Origin: Silvimonas terrae
GTDB lineage: Bacteria > Pseudomonadota > Gammaproteobacteria > Burkholderiales > Chitinibacteraceae
Reading direction: 5' to 3'
Assembly (NCBI RefSeq): GCF_014202765.1
Contig: NZ_JACHHN010000004.1
Coordinates: forward strand, 271,097 to 335,096
Length of the DNA: 64,000 nucleotides
Shown here: in pieces, positions 1 through 9,320 of the stretch
Position numbering within the stretch: the first letter of the stretch is position 1
How the letters are laid out: each line of letters opens with the position of its first letter
Translations under genes and position numbers: made by a program
The notes under the pieces: model-generated
Databases searched by the model: none
Seen by the model: only the letters and a program-made list of their open reading frames with translations
Told to the model about the DNA's origin: nothing

Positions 1-28
1 AAAAAAAGCACCCGAGGGTGCTTTTCTT
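1..28 (-). terminator. Rho-independent terminator of the peroxidase gene
   Basis: A six-base-pair stem (positions 7-12 with 17-22) with a four-base loop is flanked by seven A residues at the left edge. On the minus strand these form the U-tract, so it terminates the gene that ends at 45. A weaker T-run on the other side could make it bidirectional. Confidence 0.75.
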
Positions 29-44
29 GTGGCGTGCCAATAAA

Positions 45-593
45 TCAGGCCTTGGCCAGTTCGGCAGCGATGGCGCCGGTCAGGCGGGCGTCATCGGCGG
101 TGACATCCGGCGAGAACCGGCCCACCACGTCACCCTTGCGGTTAACCAGGAATTTTTCAAAGTTCCACAGCACGTTCGGTTGCGGGGCGATGTCGATGCC
201 CTTGCTGGACAAGCGCTCGCGGAACGGGCCTTCGCCCGTGGCGTCGGGCTGGGCATGGGTCAGGGCGTTGTACAACGGGTGCTGATCTGTGCCGACCACC
301 GAAATCTTGGAGAACAGCGGGAAAGTCACGTCGTACGTGGTCGAGCAAAAGCTCTGGATTTCTTCATCCGTGCCCGGTTCCTGGCCCTTGAAGTTGTTGG
401 CCGGGAAACCCAGCACTTCCAGACCTTGCGCTTTTTGTTCGCGGTACAGTTTTTCCAGCGCTTCATATTGCGGGGTCAAGCCGCATTTAGAGGCCACATT
501 CACCACCAGCAGTACTTTGCCGGCATAGTCGCCCAGCGTGGCCGGGGTACCGTCGATTTTATGCAGCGCGATATCTTGGATGGCTTGTGTCAT
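45..593 (-). CDS. Glutathione peroxidase-family thiol peroxidase
   Basis: 182 residues, full length for the bacterial GPx/BtuE family, with no signal peptide, so cytoplasmic. The peroxidatic cysteine is C37 in the NVASKCGLT motif. The GQEPG glutamine segment and the WNFEKFL tryptophan segment, which complete the catalytic site, are present. A second cysteine, C83 in SFCSTTYDVTFPLF, sits where thioredoxin-dependent family members carry the resolving cysteine. It therefore probably reduces hydrogen or lipid peroxides with thioredoxin rather than glutathione (inference). AGGAT lies upstream of the ATG. It appears monocistronic, with its own terminator at the window edge. Confidence 0.93.
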   Translation of the reverse strand: MTQAIQDIALHKIDGTPATLGDYAGKVLLVVNVASKCGLTPQYEALEKLYREQKAQGLEVLGFPANNFKGQEPGTDEEIQSFCSTTYDVTFPLFSKISVVGTDQHPLYNALTHAQPDATGEGPFRERLSSKGIDIAPQPNVLWNFEKFLVNRKGDVVGRFSPDVTADDARLTGAIAAELAKA

Positions 594-693
594 GTTGAAT
601 CCTGTTGGCGTCGTGTGAGTGGAAACCGGCGCGACCGGATGGTCGCATCAGGCGCCATTTCACCGTATCTGCCGGCGCCGCGCCAGTGCTTTC

Positions 694-1923
694 TTATGCC
701 TCTGGCATCACCTGCCACGATGCGAACAGGTCAGTCAGGGTCTGCGGGTTGCGGCGCAGGGCCACCAGTTCCGCTTCCGTCGCCAGGCATTCATCCAGCA
801 TGTGGGTCAGGCGGGGTTGATCCATCTCGATACCGATCAACACCAGTTCCTGGGTGCGATCGCCAAAGACCGGGTGCCAGTTTTCCATGATGGCGGCCAG
901 CTCCTCCGCCTCTTGCGGCCAGTGTTTGCGTGGTACTGCGGCGTACCACATGCCTGCAGCGCCATGACGGGATGCCCCACCCGCCTGCGACCAGCTGCCG
1001 ACAAAGTCCGGGCGGGTGGCCAGCCAGAACCAGCCTTTGGAGCGCAGCACGCCCGGCCATTCTTGCTGGATGCATTGCCAGAAGCGTTGCGGATGAAACG
1101 GGCGTGGATTGCGGTACACAAAACTGTTGATGCCGTATGCATCGGTTTCTGGCGTGTGTTCCCCACGTAGTTCCTGCAACCAGCCTGGCGCGTTGGCGGC
1201 CTGGGCAAAATCAAACAAGCCGGTGTTGAGAATGCTGGCGGGCTGCACCCGGCCAAATTCACTTTCCAGGATGCGGGCACGCGGGTTCAGCGCTGACAAC
1301 ACGGCCCGCAGCCGTGCCAGCGCGTCGGGGGTGATCAGGTCTGTTTTGTTCAGGATCAGTACATCGCAAAACTCGATCTGTTCAATCAGCAGATCCACCA
1401 CCGCCCGGTCGTCCTCTGCGCCCAGGGTTTCCCCGCGCAGGGCAAGGAGGTCTTCCGAGGCGTAGTCGGCCAGGAAATTAAACGCGTCCACCACCGTGAC
1501 CATGGTGTCCAGCCGGGCAATATCAGAGAGGCTCAGGCCGGCTTCATCCCGAAAGGTAAAAGTTTCAGCCACCGGCAAGGGCTCGGCAATGCCGGTGGAT
1601 TCAATCAGCAGATAGTCAAAGCGTCCCGCTTGCGCCAGCCGGGTGATCTCGACCAGCAAGTCTTCGCGCAGGGTGCAGCAGATGCAGCCATTGCTCATTT
1701 CCACCAGCTTTTCTTGCTGACGGGACAACGCCGCGCCGCCATCACGCACCAGCCGGGCGTCGATATTGACTTCGGACATGTCGTTGACAATCACCGCCAC
1801 TCTGAGCCCCTCCCGATTGTTGAGGATATGGTTCAGCAGCGTGGTTTTGCCGGCCCCCAGAAAACCGGACAGAACGGTAACGGGCAAGCGGGAATCTGTG
1901 GAACAGGAAAGCGTGGTTGACAT
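694..1923 (-). CDS. CobW/COG0523 family GTPase, probable zinc metallochaperone
   Basis: 409 residues. The G3E P-loop is GFLGAGKTT (about 20-28), followed by NDMSEVNID, the metal-binding CxCC motif (C80, C82, C83 in GCICCTL), [11 protein letters not shown] and the NKTDL guanine-specificity motif. A CobW C-terminal domain follows (about 270-400). Members near zinc-uptake genes (ZigA, YciC, ZNG1 type) are GTP-dependent zinc chaperones induced by zinc starvation. This gene is divergent from a zinc-binding periplasmic protein gene, and two copies of one palindrome lie between them, so shared metal-responsive control is likely (inference). No strong Shine-Dalgarno sequence precedes the ATG. Cobalt or another metal cannot be excluded. 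Confidence 0.88.
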   Translation of the reverse strand: MSTTLSCSTDSRLPVTVLSGFLGAGKTTLLNHILNNREGLRVAVIVNDMSEVNIDARLVRDGGAALSRQQEKLVEMSNGCICCTLREDLLVEITRLAQAGRFDYLLIESTGIAEPLPVAETFTFRDEAGLSLSDIARLDTMVTVVDAFNFLADYASEDLLALRGETLGAEDDRAVVDLLIEQIEFCDVLILNKTDLITPDALARLRAVLSALNPRARILESEFGRVQPASILNTGLFDFAQAANAPGWLQELRGEHTPETDAYGINSFVYRNPRPFHPQRFWQCIQQEWPGVLRSKGWFWLATRPDFVGSWSQAGGASRHGAAGMWYAAVPRKHWPQEAEELAAIMENWHPVFGDRTQELVLIGIEMDQPRLTHMLDECLATEAELVALRRNPQTLTDLFASWQVMPEA

Positions 1924-1949
1924 GGTTGGGTCCGGTTACAAAAGCAGTT

Positions 1950-1964
1950 TGCAACAATGTTGCA
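1950..1964. promoter_or_regulatory. Candidate metal-regulator operator, copy 1
   Basis: TGCAACAATGTTGCA is a perfect inverted repeat (7-1-7) just upstream of the CobW-type gene, and an identical copy lies at 1997-2011. The size matches a Fur/Zur-type site but the bases differ from the usual AT-rich Zur consensus, so the cognate regulator is unknown. Confidence 0.6.
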
Positions 1965-1996
1965 TCTGACATATGCTGCCATCCGTTTTTGCAAAT

Positions 1997-2011
1997 TGCA
2001 ACAATGTTGCA
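1997..2011. promoter_or_regulatory. Candidate metal-regulator operator, copy 2
   Basis: Same 15-base palindrome as at 1950-1964, identical over 17 bases including flanks, with centres 47 bp apart. It ends 28 bp before the start of the zinc-binding protein gene, where a repressor would block initiation. Confidence 0.6.
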
Positions 2012-2039
2012 TTTACCATTCAATCAGAGGATTTCACCC

Positions 2040-2930
2040 ATGCGCCCCCTCCTGCCGCTGACCGCACTGACCCTGGCCCTGCTTGCCCCGCCGGTATGGG
2101 CCAAAGACATCAAAGCCGTCGCCAGCTTTACCGTGCTGGCCGATATTGTGCGTAATGTGGGGGGCACGCATGTCACGGTGACCAGCCTTGTCGGCCCCAA
2201 TGGCGATCCCCATGTGTACGAGCCCAGCCCGCAAGACGCCATGGCCCTCAAACAGGCGGATGCGGTCTTTATCAGTGGCTTGGGGCTGGAAGGCTGGATG
2301 ACCCGCTTGATCAGCAATTCGGGCTACACCGGCAAGGTGACGGTTGCCAGCACGGGCATTCATACGCGCAAGATGACCGATGACGGCAAAGTGGTGACCG
2401 ATCCGCACGCCTGGAATGACATCAGCAACGGGGTGATCTACACGCGCAATGTCGTGGCTGCGCTCTCTGCGGCAGACCCGGCAGATGCTGCGGACTTCAA
2501 ACGCAATGGGGATGCCTACATCGGCAAACTGCAAGCGCTGGACGCTTATGCCAAGGCGCGTTTTGCCAGCTTGCCCCGGGCCGAGCGCAAGGTGCTGACC
2601 AGTCACGATGCTTTTGGCTACTTCGGTGCCGCCTACGGGGTGACGTTTCTCTCGCCCGTCGGGATTTCAACGGATGCAGAACCCTCCGCCAAAGACGTGG
2701 CGCACTTGATCAACCAGATCAAGAAAGAACATGTGGCGGCGTATTTCTTTGAGAACTCCAACGATCCGCGCATGGTAAAACAGATTGCAGATGCCACTGG
2801 CGCAGCGCCGGGTGGCGAGTTGTATGTGGAAGCGCTGTCGCCACCCAACGGGCCAGCCGCGACCTATGAGGCCATGTTTCGCTACAACGTCGATACCCTC
2901 TATACAGGCATGACGCGCGCGGCGCGGTAA
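2040..2930 (+). CDS. znuA: Periplasmic zinc/manganese-binding protein of a metal ABC transporter (ZnuA/TroA family)
   Basis: 296 residues from the ATG at 2040, chosen because AGAGG lies ten bases upstream and the protein then begins with a clean Sec signal peptide ending near APPVWA-K. Cluster A-I ligands are present: H58 in GDPHVYEPSP, H123 in DPHAWND and H189 in TSHDAFGYFG. The fourth ligand position has E264 (YVEALSPP), where D is common. The His/Asp-rich loop typical of many zinc-specific ZnuA proteins is missing. No ATPase or permease gene adjoins it, so it must use a transporter encoded elsewhere. Zinc is favoured by the divergent CobW gene; manganese is possible. Confidence 0.87.
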   Translation: MRPLLPLTALTLALLAPPVWAKDIKAVASFTVLADIVRNVGGTHVTVTSLVGPNGDPHVYEPSPQDAMALKQADAVFISGLGLEGWMTRLISNSGYTGKVTVASTGIHTRKMTDDGKVVTDPHAWNDISNGVIYTRNVVAALSAADPADAADFKRNGDAYIGKLQALDAYAKARFASLPRAERKVLTSHDAFGYFGAAYGVTFLSPVGISTDAEPSAKDVAHLINQIKKEHVAAYFFENSNDPRMVKQIADATGAAPGGELYVEALSPPNGPAATYEAMFRYNVDTLYTGMTRAAR

Positions 2931-2996
2931 CGGATACGCCTCTACCGGGTAGCCGGGCCGGGTGGTGGATCGCACACGCCCGGCCGGCCACGCCGG

Positions 2997-4577
2997 TCAG
3001 GCTGCGCCGGATGAGGCAGCCTTGATCAACCCTTCGCATGTGGCTTTTTGCGGGTCTGCGGCTTGCAGCTTGCCGCACACGCCTTCAAAGCGCGCCACCA
3101 CTTGCTTGAACGCCGCATCGTGTGCGCCGCCCTGGTTCCATTTGGACAAATGCAGCGCCCAGCGTTGCAACGCCGCCCGGTTGCTACCGTAAAACGCGCT
3201 GGAGGTCTGCGCCAGTTCACCCAGCACCTTGCCGGACACCGCCTGGATACGCGCTTCGTCCTGCGGGGCCAGATCGATAATCCCGTTGAGATAACTCACG
3301 CCCCAGCGCAAGCGGGTGGCCGGGCCTTCGGCGGTGTTATACGCCTGCTCGTACCAACCGAGCGCTGCCGCCTTGTCCCCGCGCAAGCGCGCATTGTGTG
3401 CCAGGCCAGACATGAAGTAATACGGCGCTGGCGAGCGCTTGAGTTCGGCTTTCAACAGTGCGTCTGATTCGGTGACAAGGCCGGCGTCGGTCAGCGCATC
3501 TCCTGCCGCACTGATCACGGATTGGCGCTCGTACCCATTGGTGGTGGCTTTGTCCGCGGCCGCGACCTGGCTGCGTACGGCGGCCAGCAAGGCGGGCGGC
3601 AGCGGCTTGTTCTCTGGCTGATCCAGCCGGGCCAGCGCCACACGACCATCCACCGCAGTCAGGCGATCCGTCGTGGAAATACTCTGATCCGCACCCAGCG
3701 TGACCAGGGCTTTATCCCAGGCTTTGGTCAACTGCGCGCGTGCGGGCGTGCCTGGCTGCGTCAGATAGCGGGAGATGTCCGTGGGGTAAGCGACCACCAG
3801 ATCAAAATTGCTGCGGGCCAGTTTGCCGTCAGTCAGCACCCGGCTCACCGCTGGCAGGGCACGGGCCTTGTCGACTTGCCCTTGCGGCTTGCCGCTGGCC
3901 GCAGCGGCGACAGCTTTGAACTCCAGCCGCGTGGCCGGGCCGGGGGCATGGTTGGCAGCGGCATGCTGCGCCAGGGTTTGCAGCGCCGCGGGCAGATTGT
4001 CGCCGGGCACTTGCAAGGCGCCATCGGTATCCCAGGAGTAATCAGCCAGCATGCTCCACTGCGCCTGATCCAGCCGGGCACCAGGTTTCAGGCCGGCGGC
4101 GAGCGTGTCTTTGACCGGATGCGCGGCATTCAGCCCCAGCGAGAGCACCTGCATATAGCGCGTGGCATCCACTTCACCGGGCAGGCGGGTGATTTCCGTG
4201 CCATCCGGCTTGAACAGGATCATGGTGGGATAGCCACGCACCTTGAATTGTTCGCCCCACTTTTGCGCGTTTTCGGTATCGCCATCCAGATAGACCGGTA
4301 CAAACAGCGCGGTACGTTTGATAAAGGCATCCTGATTGAAGATGGTGGCTTTCACCTGATTGCACGGCGGACACCAGACGGCGCCCCAGTACAGGAACAG
4401 CGGTTTGTTTTCAGCTTTGGCGCGGGCAAAAGCGGCGGCAACATCGCCTTGTTGCCAGGCAATGCCCGGCGGTAAATGGGTGGCGGCTGCGGGGGCAGAA
4501 GCATCCGCGCCAGCCCAGGCGGCGGTGCCAGTCAGAATCACGCCGGCCACTGCCAGCGCGTAGATGCGTTGTTTCAT
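2997..4577 (-). CDS. Periplasmic thioredoxin-fold protein with C-terminal helical repeats
   Basis: 526 residues with a Sec signal peptide ending near GTAAWA-GA. A thioredoxin-like domain (about 35-155) has the redox site WCPPC (C69, C72), a thioredoxin-like segment VRGYPTMILF and the cis-proline region. About 350 further residues are alanine-rich helices with a TPR-like stretch near 390-430. The CPPC dipeptide and periplasmic location suggest a thiol-disulfide reductase or isomerase, but no specific substrate can be named. It lies 108 bp downstream of a TonB receptor gene on the same strand, so the two may be cotranscribed. DsbD, which supplies electrons to periplasmic thioredoxins, is encoded 3 kb away on the other strand. 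Confidence 0.8.
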   Translation of the reverse strand: MKQRIYALAVAGVILTGTAAWAGADASAPAAATHLPPGIAWQQGDVAAAFARAKAENKPLFLYWGAVWCPPCNQVKATIFNQDAFIKRTALFVPVYLDGDTENAQKWGEQFKVRGYPTMILFKPDGTEITRLPGEVDATRYMQVLSLGLNAAHPVKDTLAAGLKPGARLDQAQWSMLADYSWDTDGALQVPGDNLPAALQTLAQHAAANHAPGPATRLEFKAVAAAASGKPQGQVDKARALPAVSRVLTDGKLARSNFDLVVAYPTDISRYLTQPGTPARAQLTKAWDKALVTLGADQSISTTDRLTAVDGRVALARLDQPENKPLPPALLAAVRSQVAAADKATTNGYERQSVISAAGDALTDAGLVTESDALLKAELKRSPAPYYFMSGLAHNARLRGDKAAALGWYEQAYNTAEGPATRLRWGVSYLNGIIDLAPQDEARIQAVSGKVLGELAQTSSAFYGSNRAALQRWALHLSKWNQGGAHDAAFKQVVARFEGVCGKLQAADPQKATCEGLIKAASSGAA

Positions 4578-4685
4578 GCAACACCTTTTGTTCTTGCATC
4601 GATCACTACGGCAACGGGTTGTTGCCGCGCTGTGGATGGGCCAGCGCTACGGATCTGCGGCGCGGGCCCACCCGGTCAAACCGGG

Positions 4686-7385
4686 TCAGTCAAAATGGTA
4701 ATTGAACGCCAGCCAGCCCTCACGTCCGATCGGCGAGTAAGAGCCCACCGCGTAATAGGGCCAGCCGGCGGAGTCGTCTTCCTTGATGGTGTTAAAGACG
4801 TTATTCACAATCAACGAGAGCGAGGCATTCTTGCTGACCTGATAGCCCAAGCTCCAGTTAGCCAGTGCGGTCGGCGTCAGATAGCCGGTACCGGCCTGGT
4901 TAGGGATCTTGCCGTAGCGTTCTACCTGCACGGTACTGGTCCAGTCGCCCCGGTTCCAGGTCAGGCTGGTCATGAACTTGTCCGGCCAGTCGTAGTTATC
5001 CATGGCTTTGGTCAAGTCCTCAACCTCATCGCCCTTGAACTGTTGCGACTTGTGCACCAGCACCTTGGTATACGTGGCCGTCAGCAGGAAATTGCCCACC
5101 GCCCCGGCACGCCAGCGGTACTTGCCGGTCAGATCGTAGCCGGCGGTTTCTTCCATGGCGGCGTTGATCGGGTTCACCAGAATGGTGTTGATGGCGCCGG
5201 GGTCCAGCACCGCGTTATCCGGATTGCGGATCACCCGGCTGATAGCGTCCTGGCACTGCGAAGAATTGATGTCTTTCAGACCCAAACGGCAGTCTGACTC
5301 TGTACGCAGCAAGGCATCGGCATCAATGTTGGTCACTTCGTCATCAATGCGGATATGCCAGTAATCGGCCGACACATCAAAGCTGCTGGTCGGTGACCAG
5401 ACAAAACCCAGCCCCCACGAGCGGCCATTCTCCGGCTTCAGGTCCTTGTTGCCCGTCTGCACATAGTTGGCTCCGGGCGAGACATTGGCATAGTCGCAGT
5501 TGCCCAGGGTCTGGCCAGCGGCGTTGCAGCGGTAATAATCCGTAGTGCTGGCGTAATAGCCCTTGGTCGGGCTCTGGAAAATGTAATTCATGTCTGGTGC
5601 GCGAAAACTGGTGGCGTAGTTACCGCGCACCAGCAACTCTTTGAGTGGACGATATTCCAGTGCGGCATTCCAGGTCAGCTTGCTGTCGCTTTGCCCGGCA
5701 AAGGAATAATCGTCATAGCGCCCGGCCAGCGTGGCATCCAGAGATTTGACAATGGGGATGTTCAACTCCAGCGCGGCAGCATAACGCGTGCGATTGCCGC
5801 TGGCCGGGTCTGCGCCAGACAAGTTGTAAAACACCCCTTCGTTGATGCGCGCATCCGGCTTGTTGGTAAAGCCCTGGCTGCCCCACTCCAGCAAGCCGGC
5901 CGACTTCACCGGCCCGGCCGGCAAATCAAACAGCTTGCCGTTGGCGGAGAAACTGGCGGTCTGCGTCCACGAGGTATTGGTGGATTCGGTCTGACCGTAC
6001 AGGCTGGCAAACTGGCTGGCGGTCAGCGGTTGGGCAAAGCGGCTGGCATCCGGCGCGTAAATGGGAATGCCGTCTGAGTCCGTCCCCAATTGCGGCCCCA
6101 GGAAATAACTGTCGATCCCGGCGTACAGACGCGGAACATCCGCCACGCTCTTGTAGCCTGAGGCGTTATACGCCGCTTCATAGTTCCAGCCGGTGTCAAA
6201 CAGACTGCCGCGCACACCCACCGTGATATTGCCGGCAGTGTCGTGCCAGTCTTTATCAAATGCCGAAGTACCGCCGATCTCTTCTGGCGCAAAGCGGCGC
6301 GTCCAGCTTTCATAGTCACCGGTATTCTGGTTCAGGAAATATCCGCTGGTAGCCCCCAAGGATGTCCAGCTTGGCCCGCGTGTGTTGTTGGTGGTGTGGT
6401 TCCACCCCAGCATCACATTGCCAAACAACGTGGTGCTGTCGGTCAGGCGATAATCGAACCCACCATAGAGGTTCTCGCTCTGGTTGGCGGTTTGCACGGT
6501 CCAGTAATCCGGTTGCGCCTTGCCACTGCCGCAATACACACCCGACTTGCTGTTGACCGGCACATTGGTGCCGCCAAACAGGCCGGACAAATTGCCGCAT
6601 GCCGTGCTGCCATCCAGATACTGGCCGGTAGTGGCATCAAGGCGGGACCAGGTCTTGGTCGGCGTTTCGCCTTCCAGCGTGCTGGAAGACATGAAATCCC
6701 GATCCTGCGCAGCAATAGATCGCGTCTTGCTGATTTCCAGCCCGAATACGGTGGAAAGATCGCCAAAGTCTTTGCCGCCGGAAATCTGCACGCGGCCATT
6801 GTCGCCACCGCCCCGGCTGGTAGAACCTGCCTTGACGTTCACATCCACGCCATCGGCATGGTGCTTGAGAATAATGTTGACCACGCCGGCAATGGCATCA
6901 GAGCCATAAATGGCCGATGCACCCGCGTTGAGGATTTCAATCCGGTCCACGAGGGCCGACGGAATATTGGCCAGGTTAACAAAGTTGACGGTGCCGTCAT
7001 ACGCCACCGGGTAATCAGCCACGCGCCGGCCGTTGATCAAGACCAGGGTGTGATTGGGCCCAAGGCCGCGCAAGTTGATGGCGTTGGCCGCAGGGGTGAA
7101 GGTGTTGCCGTAGTCCGCGCCCTGGGTAAAGCCGGTGTTCTGGGTCTGCTGGTTCAGGGCATCAAACACATTGCGGTAGCCCTCTTGCTCCAGTTGTTCA
7201 CCGGTAATCACCGTGACGCTGGTCGGGCCTTCTTTCTGGGCGCGGGGAATGCGGCTGCCGGTCACGGTGACCTGGCCCAGGTCGGTGGCAGGGTCGTCGG
7301 CAAAGCTGGTCTGGCTTGCGGCAAGCAGCGCCACGGTAATGGCACTGAGCCGGAACGCACAGCCGGCCGTTCTGCTTTTTTGCAT
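4686..7385 (-). CDS. TonB-dependent outer-membrane receptor
   Basis: 899 residues from the ATG at 7385, preceded by AGGAAGAGA, giving a signal peptide ending near ASQTSFA-DD. A likely TonB-box region DLGQVTVTGSRIPR is followed by a plug domain (about 50-170; LRGLGPNHTLVLINGRRV, then YGSDAIAGVVNIIL) and a 22-strand barrel. The chain ends in WLAFNYHFD, so the last residue is Asp rather than the usual aromatic. The ligand is unknown. The protein resembles the large vitamin B12/carbohydrate/peptide receptor type rather than a siderophore receptor with an N-terminal signalling domain. No cognate inner-membrane transporter is adjacent. Confidence 0.9.
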   Translation of the reverse strand: MQKSRTAGCAFRLSAITVALLAASQTSFADDPATDLGQVTVTGSRIPRAQKEGPTSVTVITGEQLEQEGYRNVFDALNQQTQNTGFTQGADYGNTFTPAANAINLRGLGPNHTLVLINGRRVADYPVAYDGTVNFVNLANIPSALVDRIEILNAGASAIYGSDAIAGVVNIILKHHADGVDVNVKAGSTSRGGGDNGRVQISGGKDFGDLSTVFGLEISKTRSIAAQDRDFMSSSTLEGETPTKTWSRLDATTGQYLDGSTACGNLSGLFGGTNVPVNSKSGVYCGSGKAQPDYWTVQTANQSENLYGGFDYRLTDSTTLFGNVMLGWNHTTNNTRGPSWTSLGATSGYFLNQNTGDYESWTRRFAPEEIGGTSAFDKDWHDTAGNITVGVRGSLFDTGWNYEAAYNASGYKSVADVPRLYAGIDSYFLGPQLGTDSDGIPIYAPDASRFAQPLTASQFASLYGQTESTNTSWTQTASFSANGKLFDLPAGPVKSAGLLEWGSQGFTNKPDARINEGVFYNLSGADPASGNRTRYAAALELNIPIVKSLDATLAGRYDDYSFAGQSDSKLTWNAALEYRPLKELLVRGNYATSFRAPDMNYIFQSPTKGYYASTTDYYRCNAAGQTLGNCDYANVSPGANYVQTGNKDLKPENGRSWGLGFVWSPTSSFDVSADYWHIRIDDEVTNIDADALLRTESDCRLGLKDINSSQCQDAISRVIRNPDNAVLDPGAINTILVNPINAAMEETAGYDLTGKYRWRAGAVGNFLLTATYTKVLVHKSQQFKGDEVEDLTKAMDNYDWPDKFMTSLTWNRGDWTSTVQVERYGKIPNQAGTGYLTPTALANWSLGYQVSKNASLSLIVNNVFNTIKEDDSAGWPYYAVGSYSPIGREGWLAFNYHFD

Positions 7386-7800
7386 GAGCGTCTCTCTTCC
7401 TGGCTGGTTGCATAAACCAGCATGTGATGTCTGCCCCGAAACCTTGCGGGTGTAATAGTTTCGGGCCGTGCCCTGTTCTGGGCGCCGCCAGGATATCAAG
7501 TCACCATATATTTCTCAAAAGTATATATAAGTTTATTTATATTTCTTTAGAGAATATCAAGAGCTGCGCTAAGATGCGCCGACACTCTGCGCAGACCCAC
7601 TACCAGACCCGGAAATAACCCGATAAAACACGCTTTTCGGGCGGTAGTTCAGGACCTTTTCCTGCCAGAGCAATACCCCATCAGTAGTTGATTATCAAAG
7701 GGTTAGCGATCGGACCACGCTGTTACCGCAGCAAGGCCCCAACCTGGACCCGAACCCCGCTCACGCCACAAGCGTGAACAGGCCCAACTGGAGATTTGTC
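7386..7800. promoter_or_regulatory. Divergent intergenic region with AT-rich promoter block
   Basis: This gap separates the TonB receptor and dsbD. Positions about 7500-7555 are markedly AT-rich (TATATATAA, TTTATTTATATT) against a G+C-rich background and probably hold the receptor promoter. No operator palindrome, RNA structure or reading frame of note was found. Confidence 0.4.
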
Positions 7801-9297
7801 GTGCGGCGCTTGTTGCCTCTGTTGTTGTCGATATGTGTTGTATTGTTGAGTCACCCTGTACTGGCGCTGGATGAGCATGACCTGCTGCCACCCGAGCAGG
7901 CCTTCAAAGCCAGTATCACCGCCCCCACCGCTGAAGCGGCCGCACTCAACCTGACTGTGGCGCCGGGCTATTACCTGTACAAGGAACGGATCAAGATCAG
8001 CGCCACGCCGGCGCAAACGGTCACGCTGACGTTGCCTGCGGGCAAGATCAAGAACGATCCCAATTTCGGTAGGGTTGAAATTTATCCGCACGACGTCACC
8101 GTGCCACTGCATGCCAGCCAACCGTGGCAACCCGGTACGGTACTTAATGTGAGTTATCAGGGCTGTGCCGCTGCAGGTGTGTGTTATCCGCCGCGTACCG
8201 TACAACTTGCGCTGAACACCCCCACAGCAACGGCCACCGGGCCGGACGAAGGCAGTGCGCTCATCCGCAGCAATCTGGCTGTGACGCTGGGGCTGTTTTT
8301 CCTGGCGGGCGTGGGGTTGTCGCTGACGGCGTGCATGTACCCGTTGTTGCCGCTGGTATCGGGCATTGTGATCGGACAGGCGCGCAGCCGGCGTAAAGCA
8401 TTCGGACTGACGCTGGTGTACGTGCAGGGACTGGCGCTGACCTACACCGTCATCGGCATTGCGGCCGCCAGCACCGGCACATTGCTGACGGTACAAGTGC
8501 AAACCCCCATCACGACCACGTTGTTTGCGGCTTTTTTTGTGGTGATGGCCTTATCCATGTTCGGCCTGTTTAACCTGCAGTTGCCCAGCGCCTTGCAAAG
8601 CCGGGTGACCGAAACCGCCAACCGGCTGCCAGGCGGGCAATTGTTGCCAGTGTTCATCATGGGCGCGTTGTCGGCACTACTGGTCGGTGCCTGCATGGCA
8701 CCACCACTGTTTGGTGCGCTGGCCTATATGGCCAAAACCGGAGACCGTGTGCTGGGGGGCAGTGCGCTGTATGCATTGGGGCTGGGCACGGGTGCGCCCC
8801 TTCTGCTGATTGGTGCGTTTGGTGCCACGGTGCTGCCGCGCCTGCCGGGCAAGGTCATGCTCAACGTCAAGCGTGCTTTTGGCGTGGTCTTGCTGGGGAC
8901 AGCGGTATGGATCAGCCACCCGCTGTGGCTCAAGTCATCCAGCCATGATTTCACGCCGGTGAGCACCACCGCAGCACTGGATGAGGCGATTGCGCACGCG
9001 GCCGGCAAACCGGTGCTGCTGGATTTTTATGCGGACTGGTGCGTGTCTTGCGTGGAGTTTGAACGCAACGTGTTGCCGGATGCCGGCGTGAAGGCGGCGC
9101 TGGCCGGCTTTGTACTACTGCGGGCGGATGTCACCGCCAATACGGCGGACGATGCCGCCTTGCTCAAGCGTTTTGGCCTGTACGGGCCGCCGGCCATCCT
9201 GTTTTATGACCGGCAGGGCCGGTTGCAAAGCACGCGGCTGATTGGCCCTGCCACCCCCGCACAGTTTGTGCGCTTGCTGGGTAACGCCGCGCGTTGA
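7801..9297 (+). CDS. dsbD: Thiol:disulfide interchange protein DsbD
   Basis: 498 residues from the GTG at 7801, chosen over a GTG at 7774 because GGAG lies nine bases upstream and a signal peptide follows directly. The N-terminal periplasmic alpha domain has its cysteine pair C122/C128 (YQGCAAAGVCYPP). The eight-helix membrane domain carries its two cysteines in SLTACMYPLLPLVSG and VGACMAPPLFG. The C-terminal thioredoxin-like gamma domain has WCVSC. It moves electrons from cytoplasmic thioredoxin to periplasmic proteins such as DsbC or CcmG. It is shorter than E. coli DsbD (565 residues) mainly in loops. No ccm or dsbC gene is adjacent. Confidence 0.94.
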   Translation: MRRLLPLLLSICVVLLSHPVLALDEHDLLPPEQAFKASITAPTAEAAALNLTVAPGYYLYKERIKISATPAQTVTLTLPAGKIKNDPNFGRVEIYPHDVTVPLHASQPWQPGTVLNVSYQGCAAAGVCYPPRTVQLALNTPTATATGPDEGSALIRSNLAVTLGLFFLAGVGLSLTACMYPLLPLVSGIVIGQARSRRKAFGLTLVYVQGLALTYTVIGIAAASTGTLLTVQVQTPITTTLFAAFFVVMALSMFGLFNLQLPSALQSRVTETANRLPGGQLLPVFIMGALSALLVGACMAPPLFGALAYMAKTGDRVLGGSALYALGLGTGAPLLLIGAFGATVLPRLPGKVMLNVKRAFGVVLLGTAVWISHPLWLKSSSHDFTPVSTTAALDEAIAHAAGKPVLLDFYADWCVSCVEFERNVLPDAGVKAALAGFVLLRADVTANTADDAALLKRFGLYGPPAILFYDRQGRLQSTRLIGPATPAQFVRLLGNAAR

Positions 9298-9320
9298 ACG
9301 CCCGGACCGGGCATCCTGGC

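Noticed and set aside
3522-4475. Long plus-strand frames antisense to minus-strand genes, for example opposite the thioredoxin-TPR gene
   Set aside because: These are frame shadows caused by G+C-rich codon use; the minus-strand products carry recognisable domains and ribosome sites, the shadows do not.
7774-7800. GTG at 7774 as the dsbD start
   Set aside because: No ribosome site; it adds nine polar residues before the signal peptide. The GTG at 7801 has GGAG at nine bases.
9297-9320. GCCC-GGACC-GGGC between dsbD and pgaD as a terminator
   Set aside because: Short stem without a T-run on either strand.
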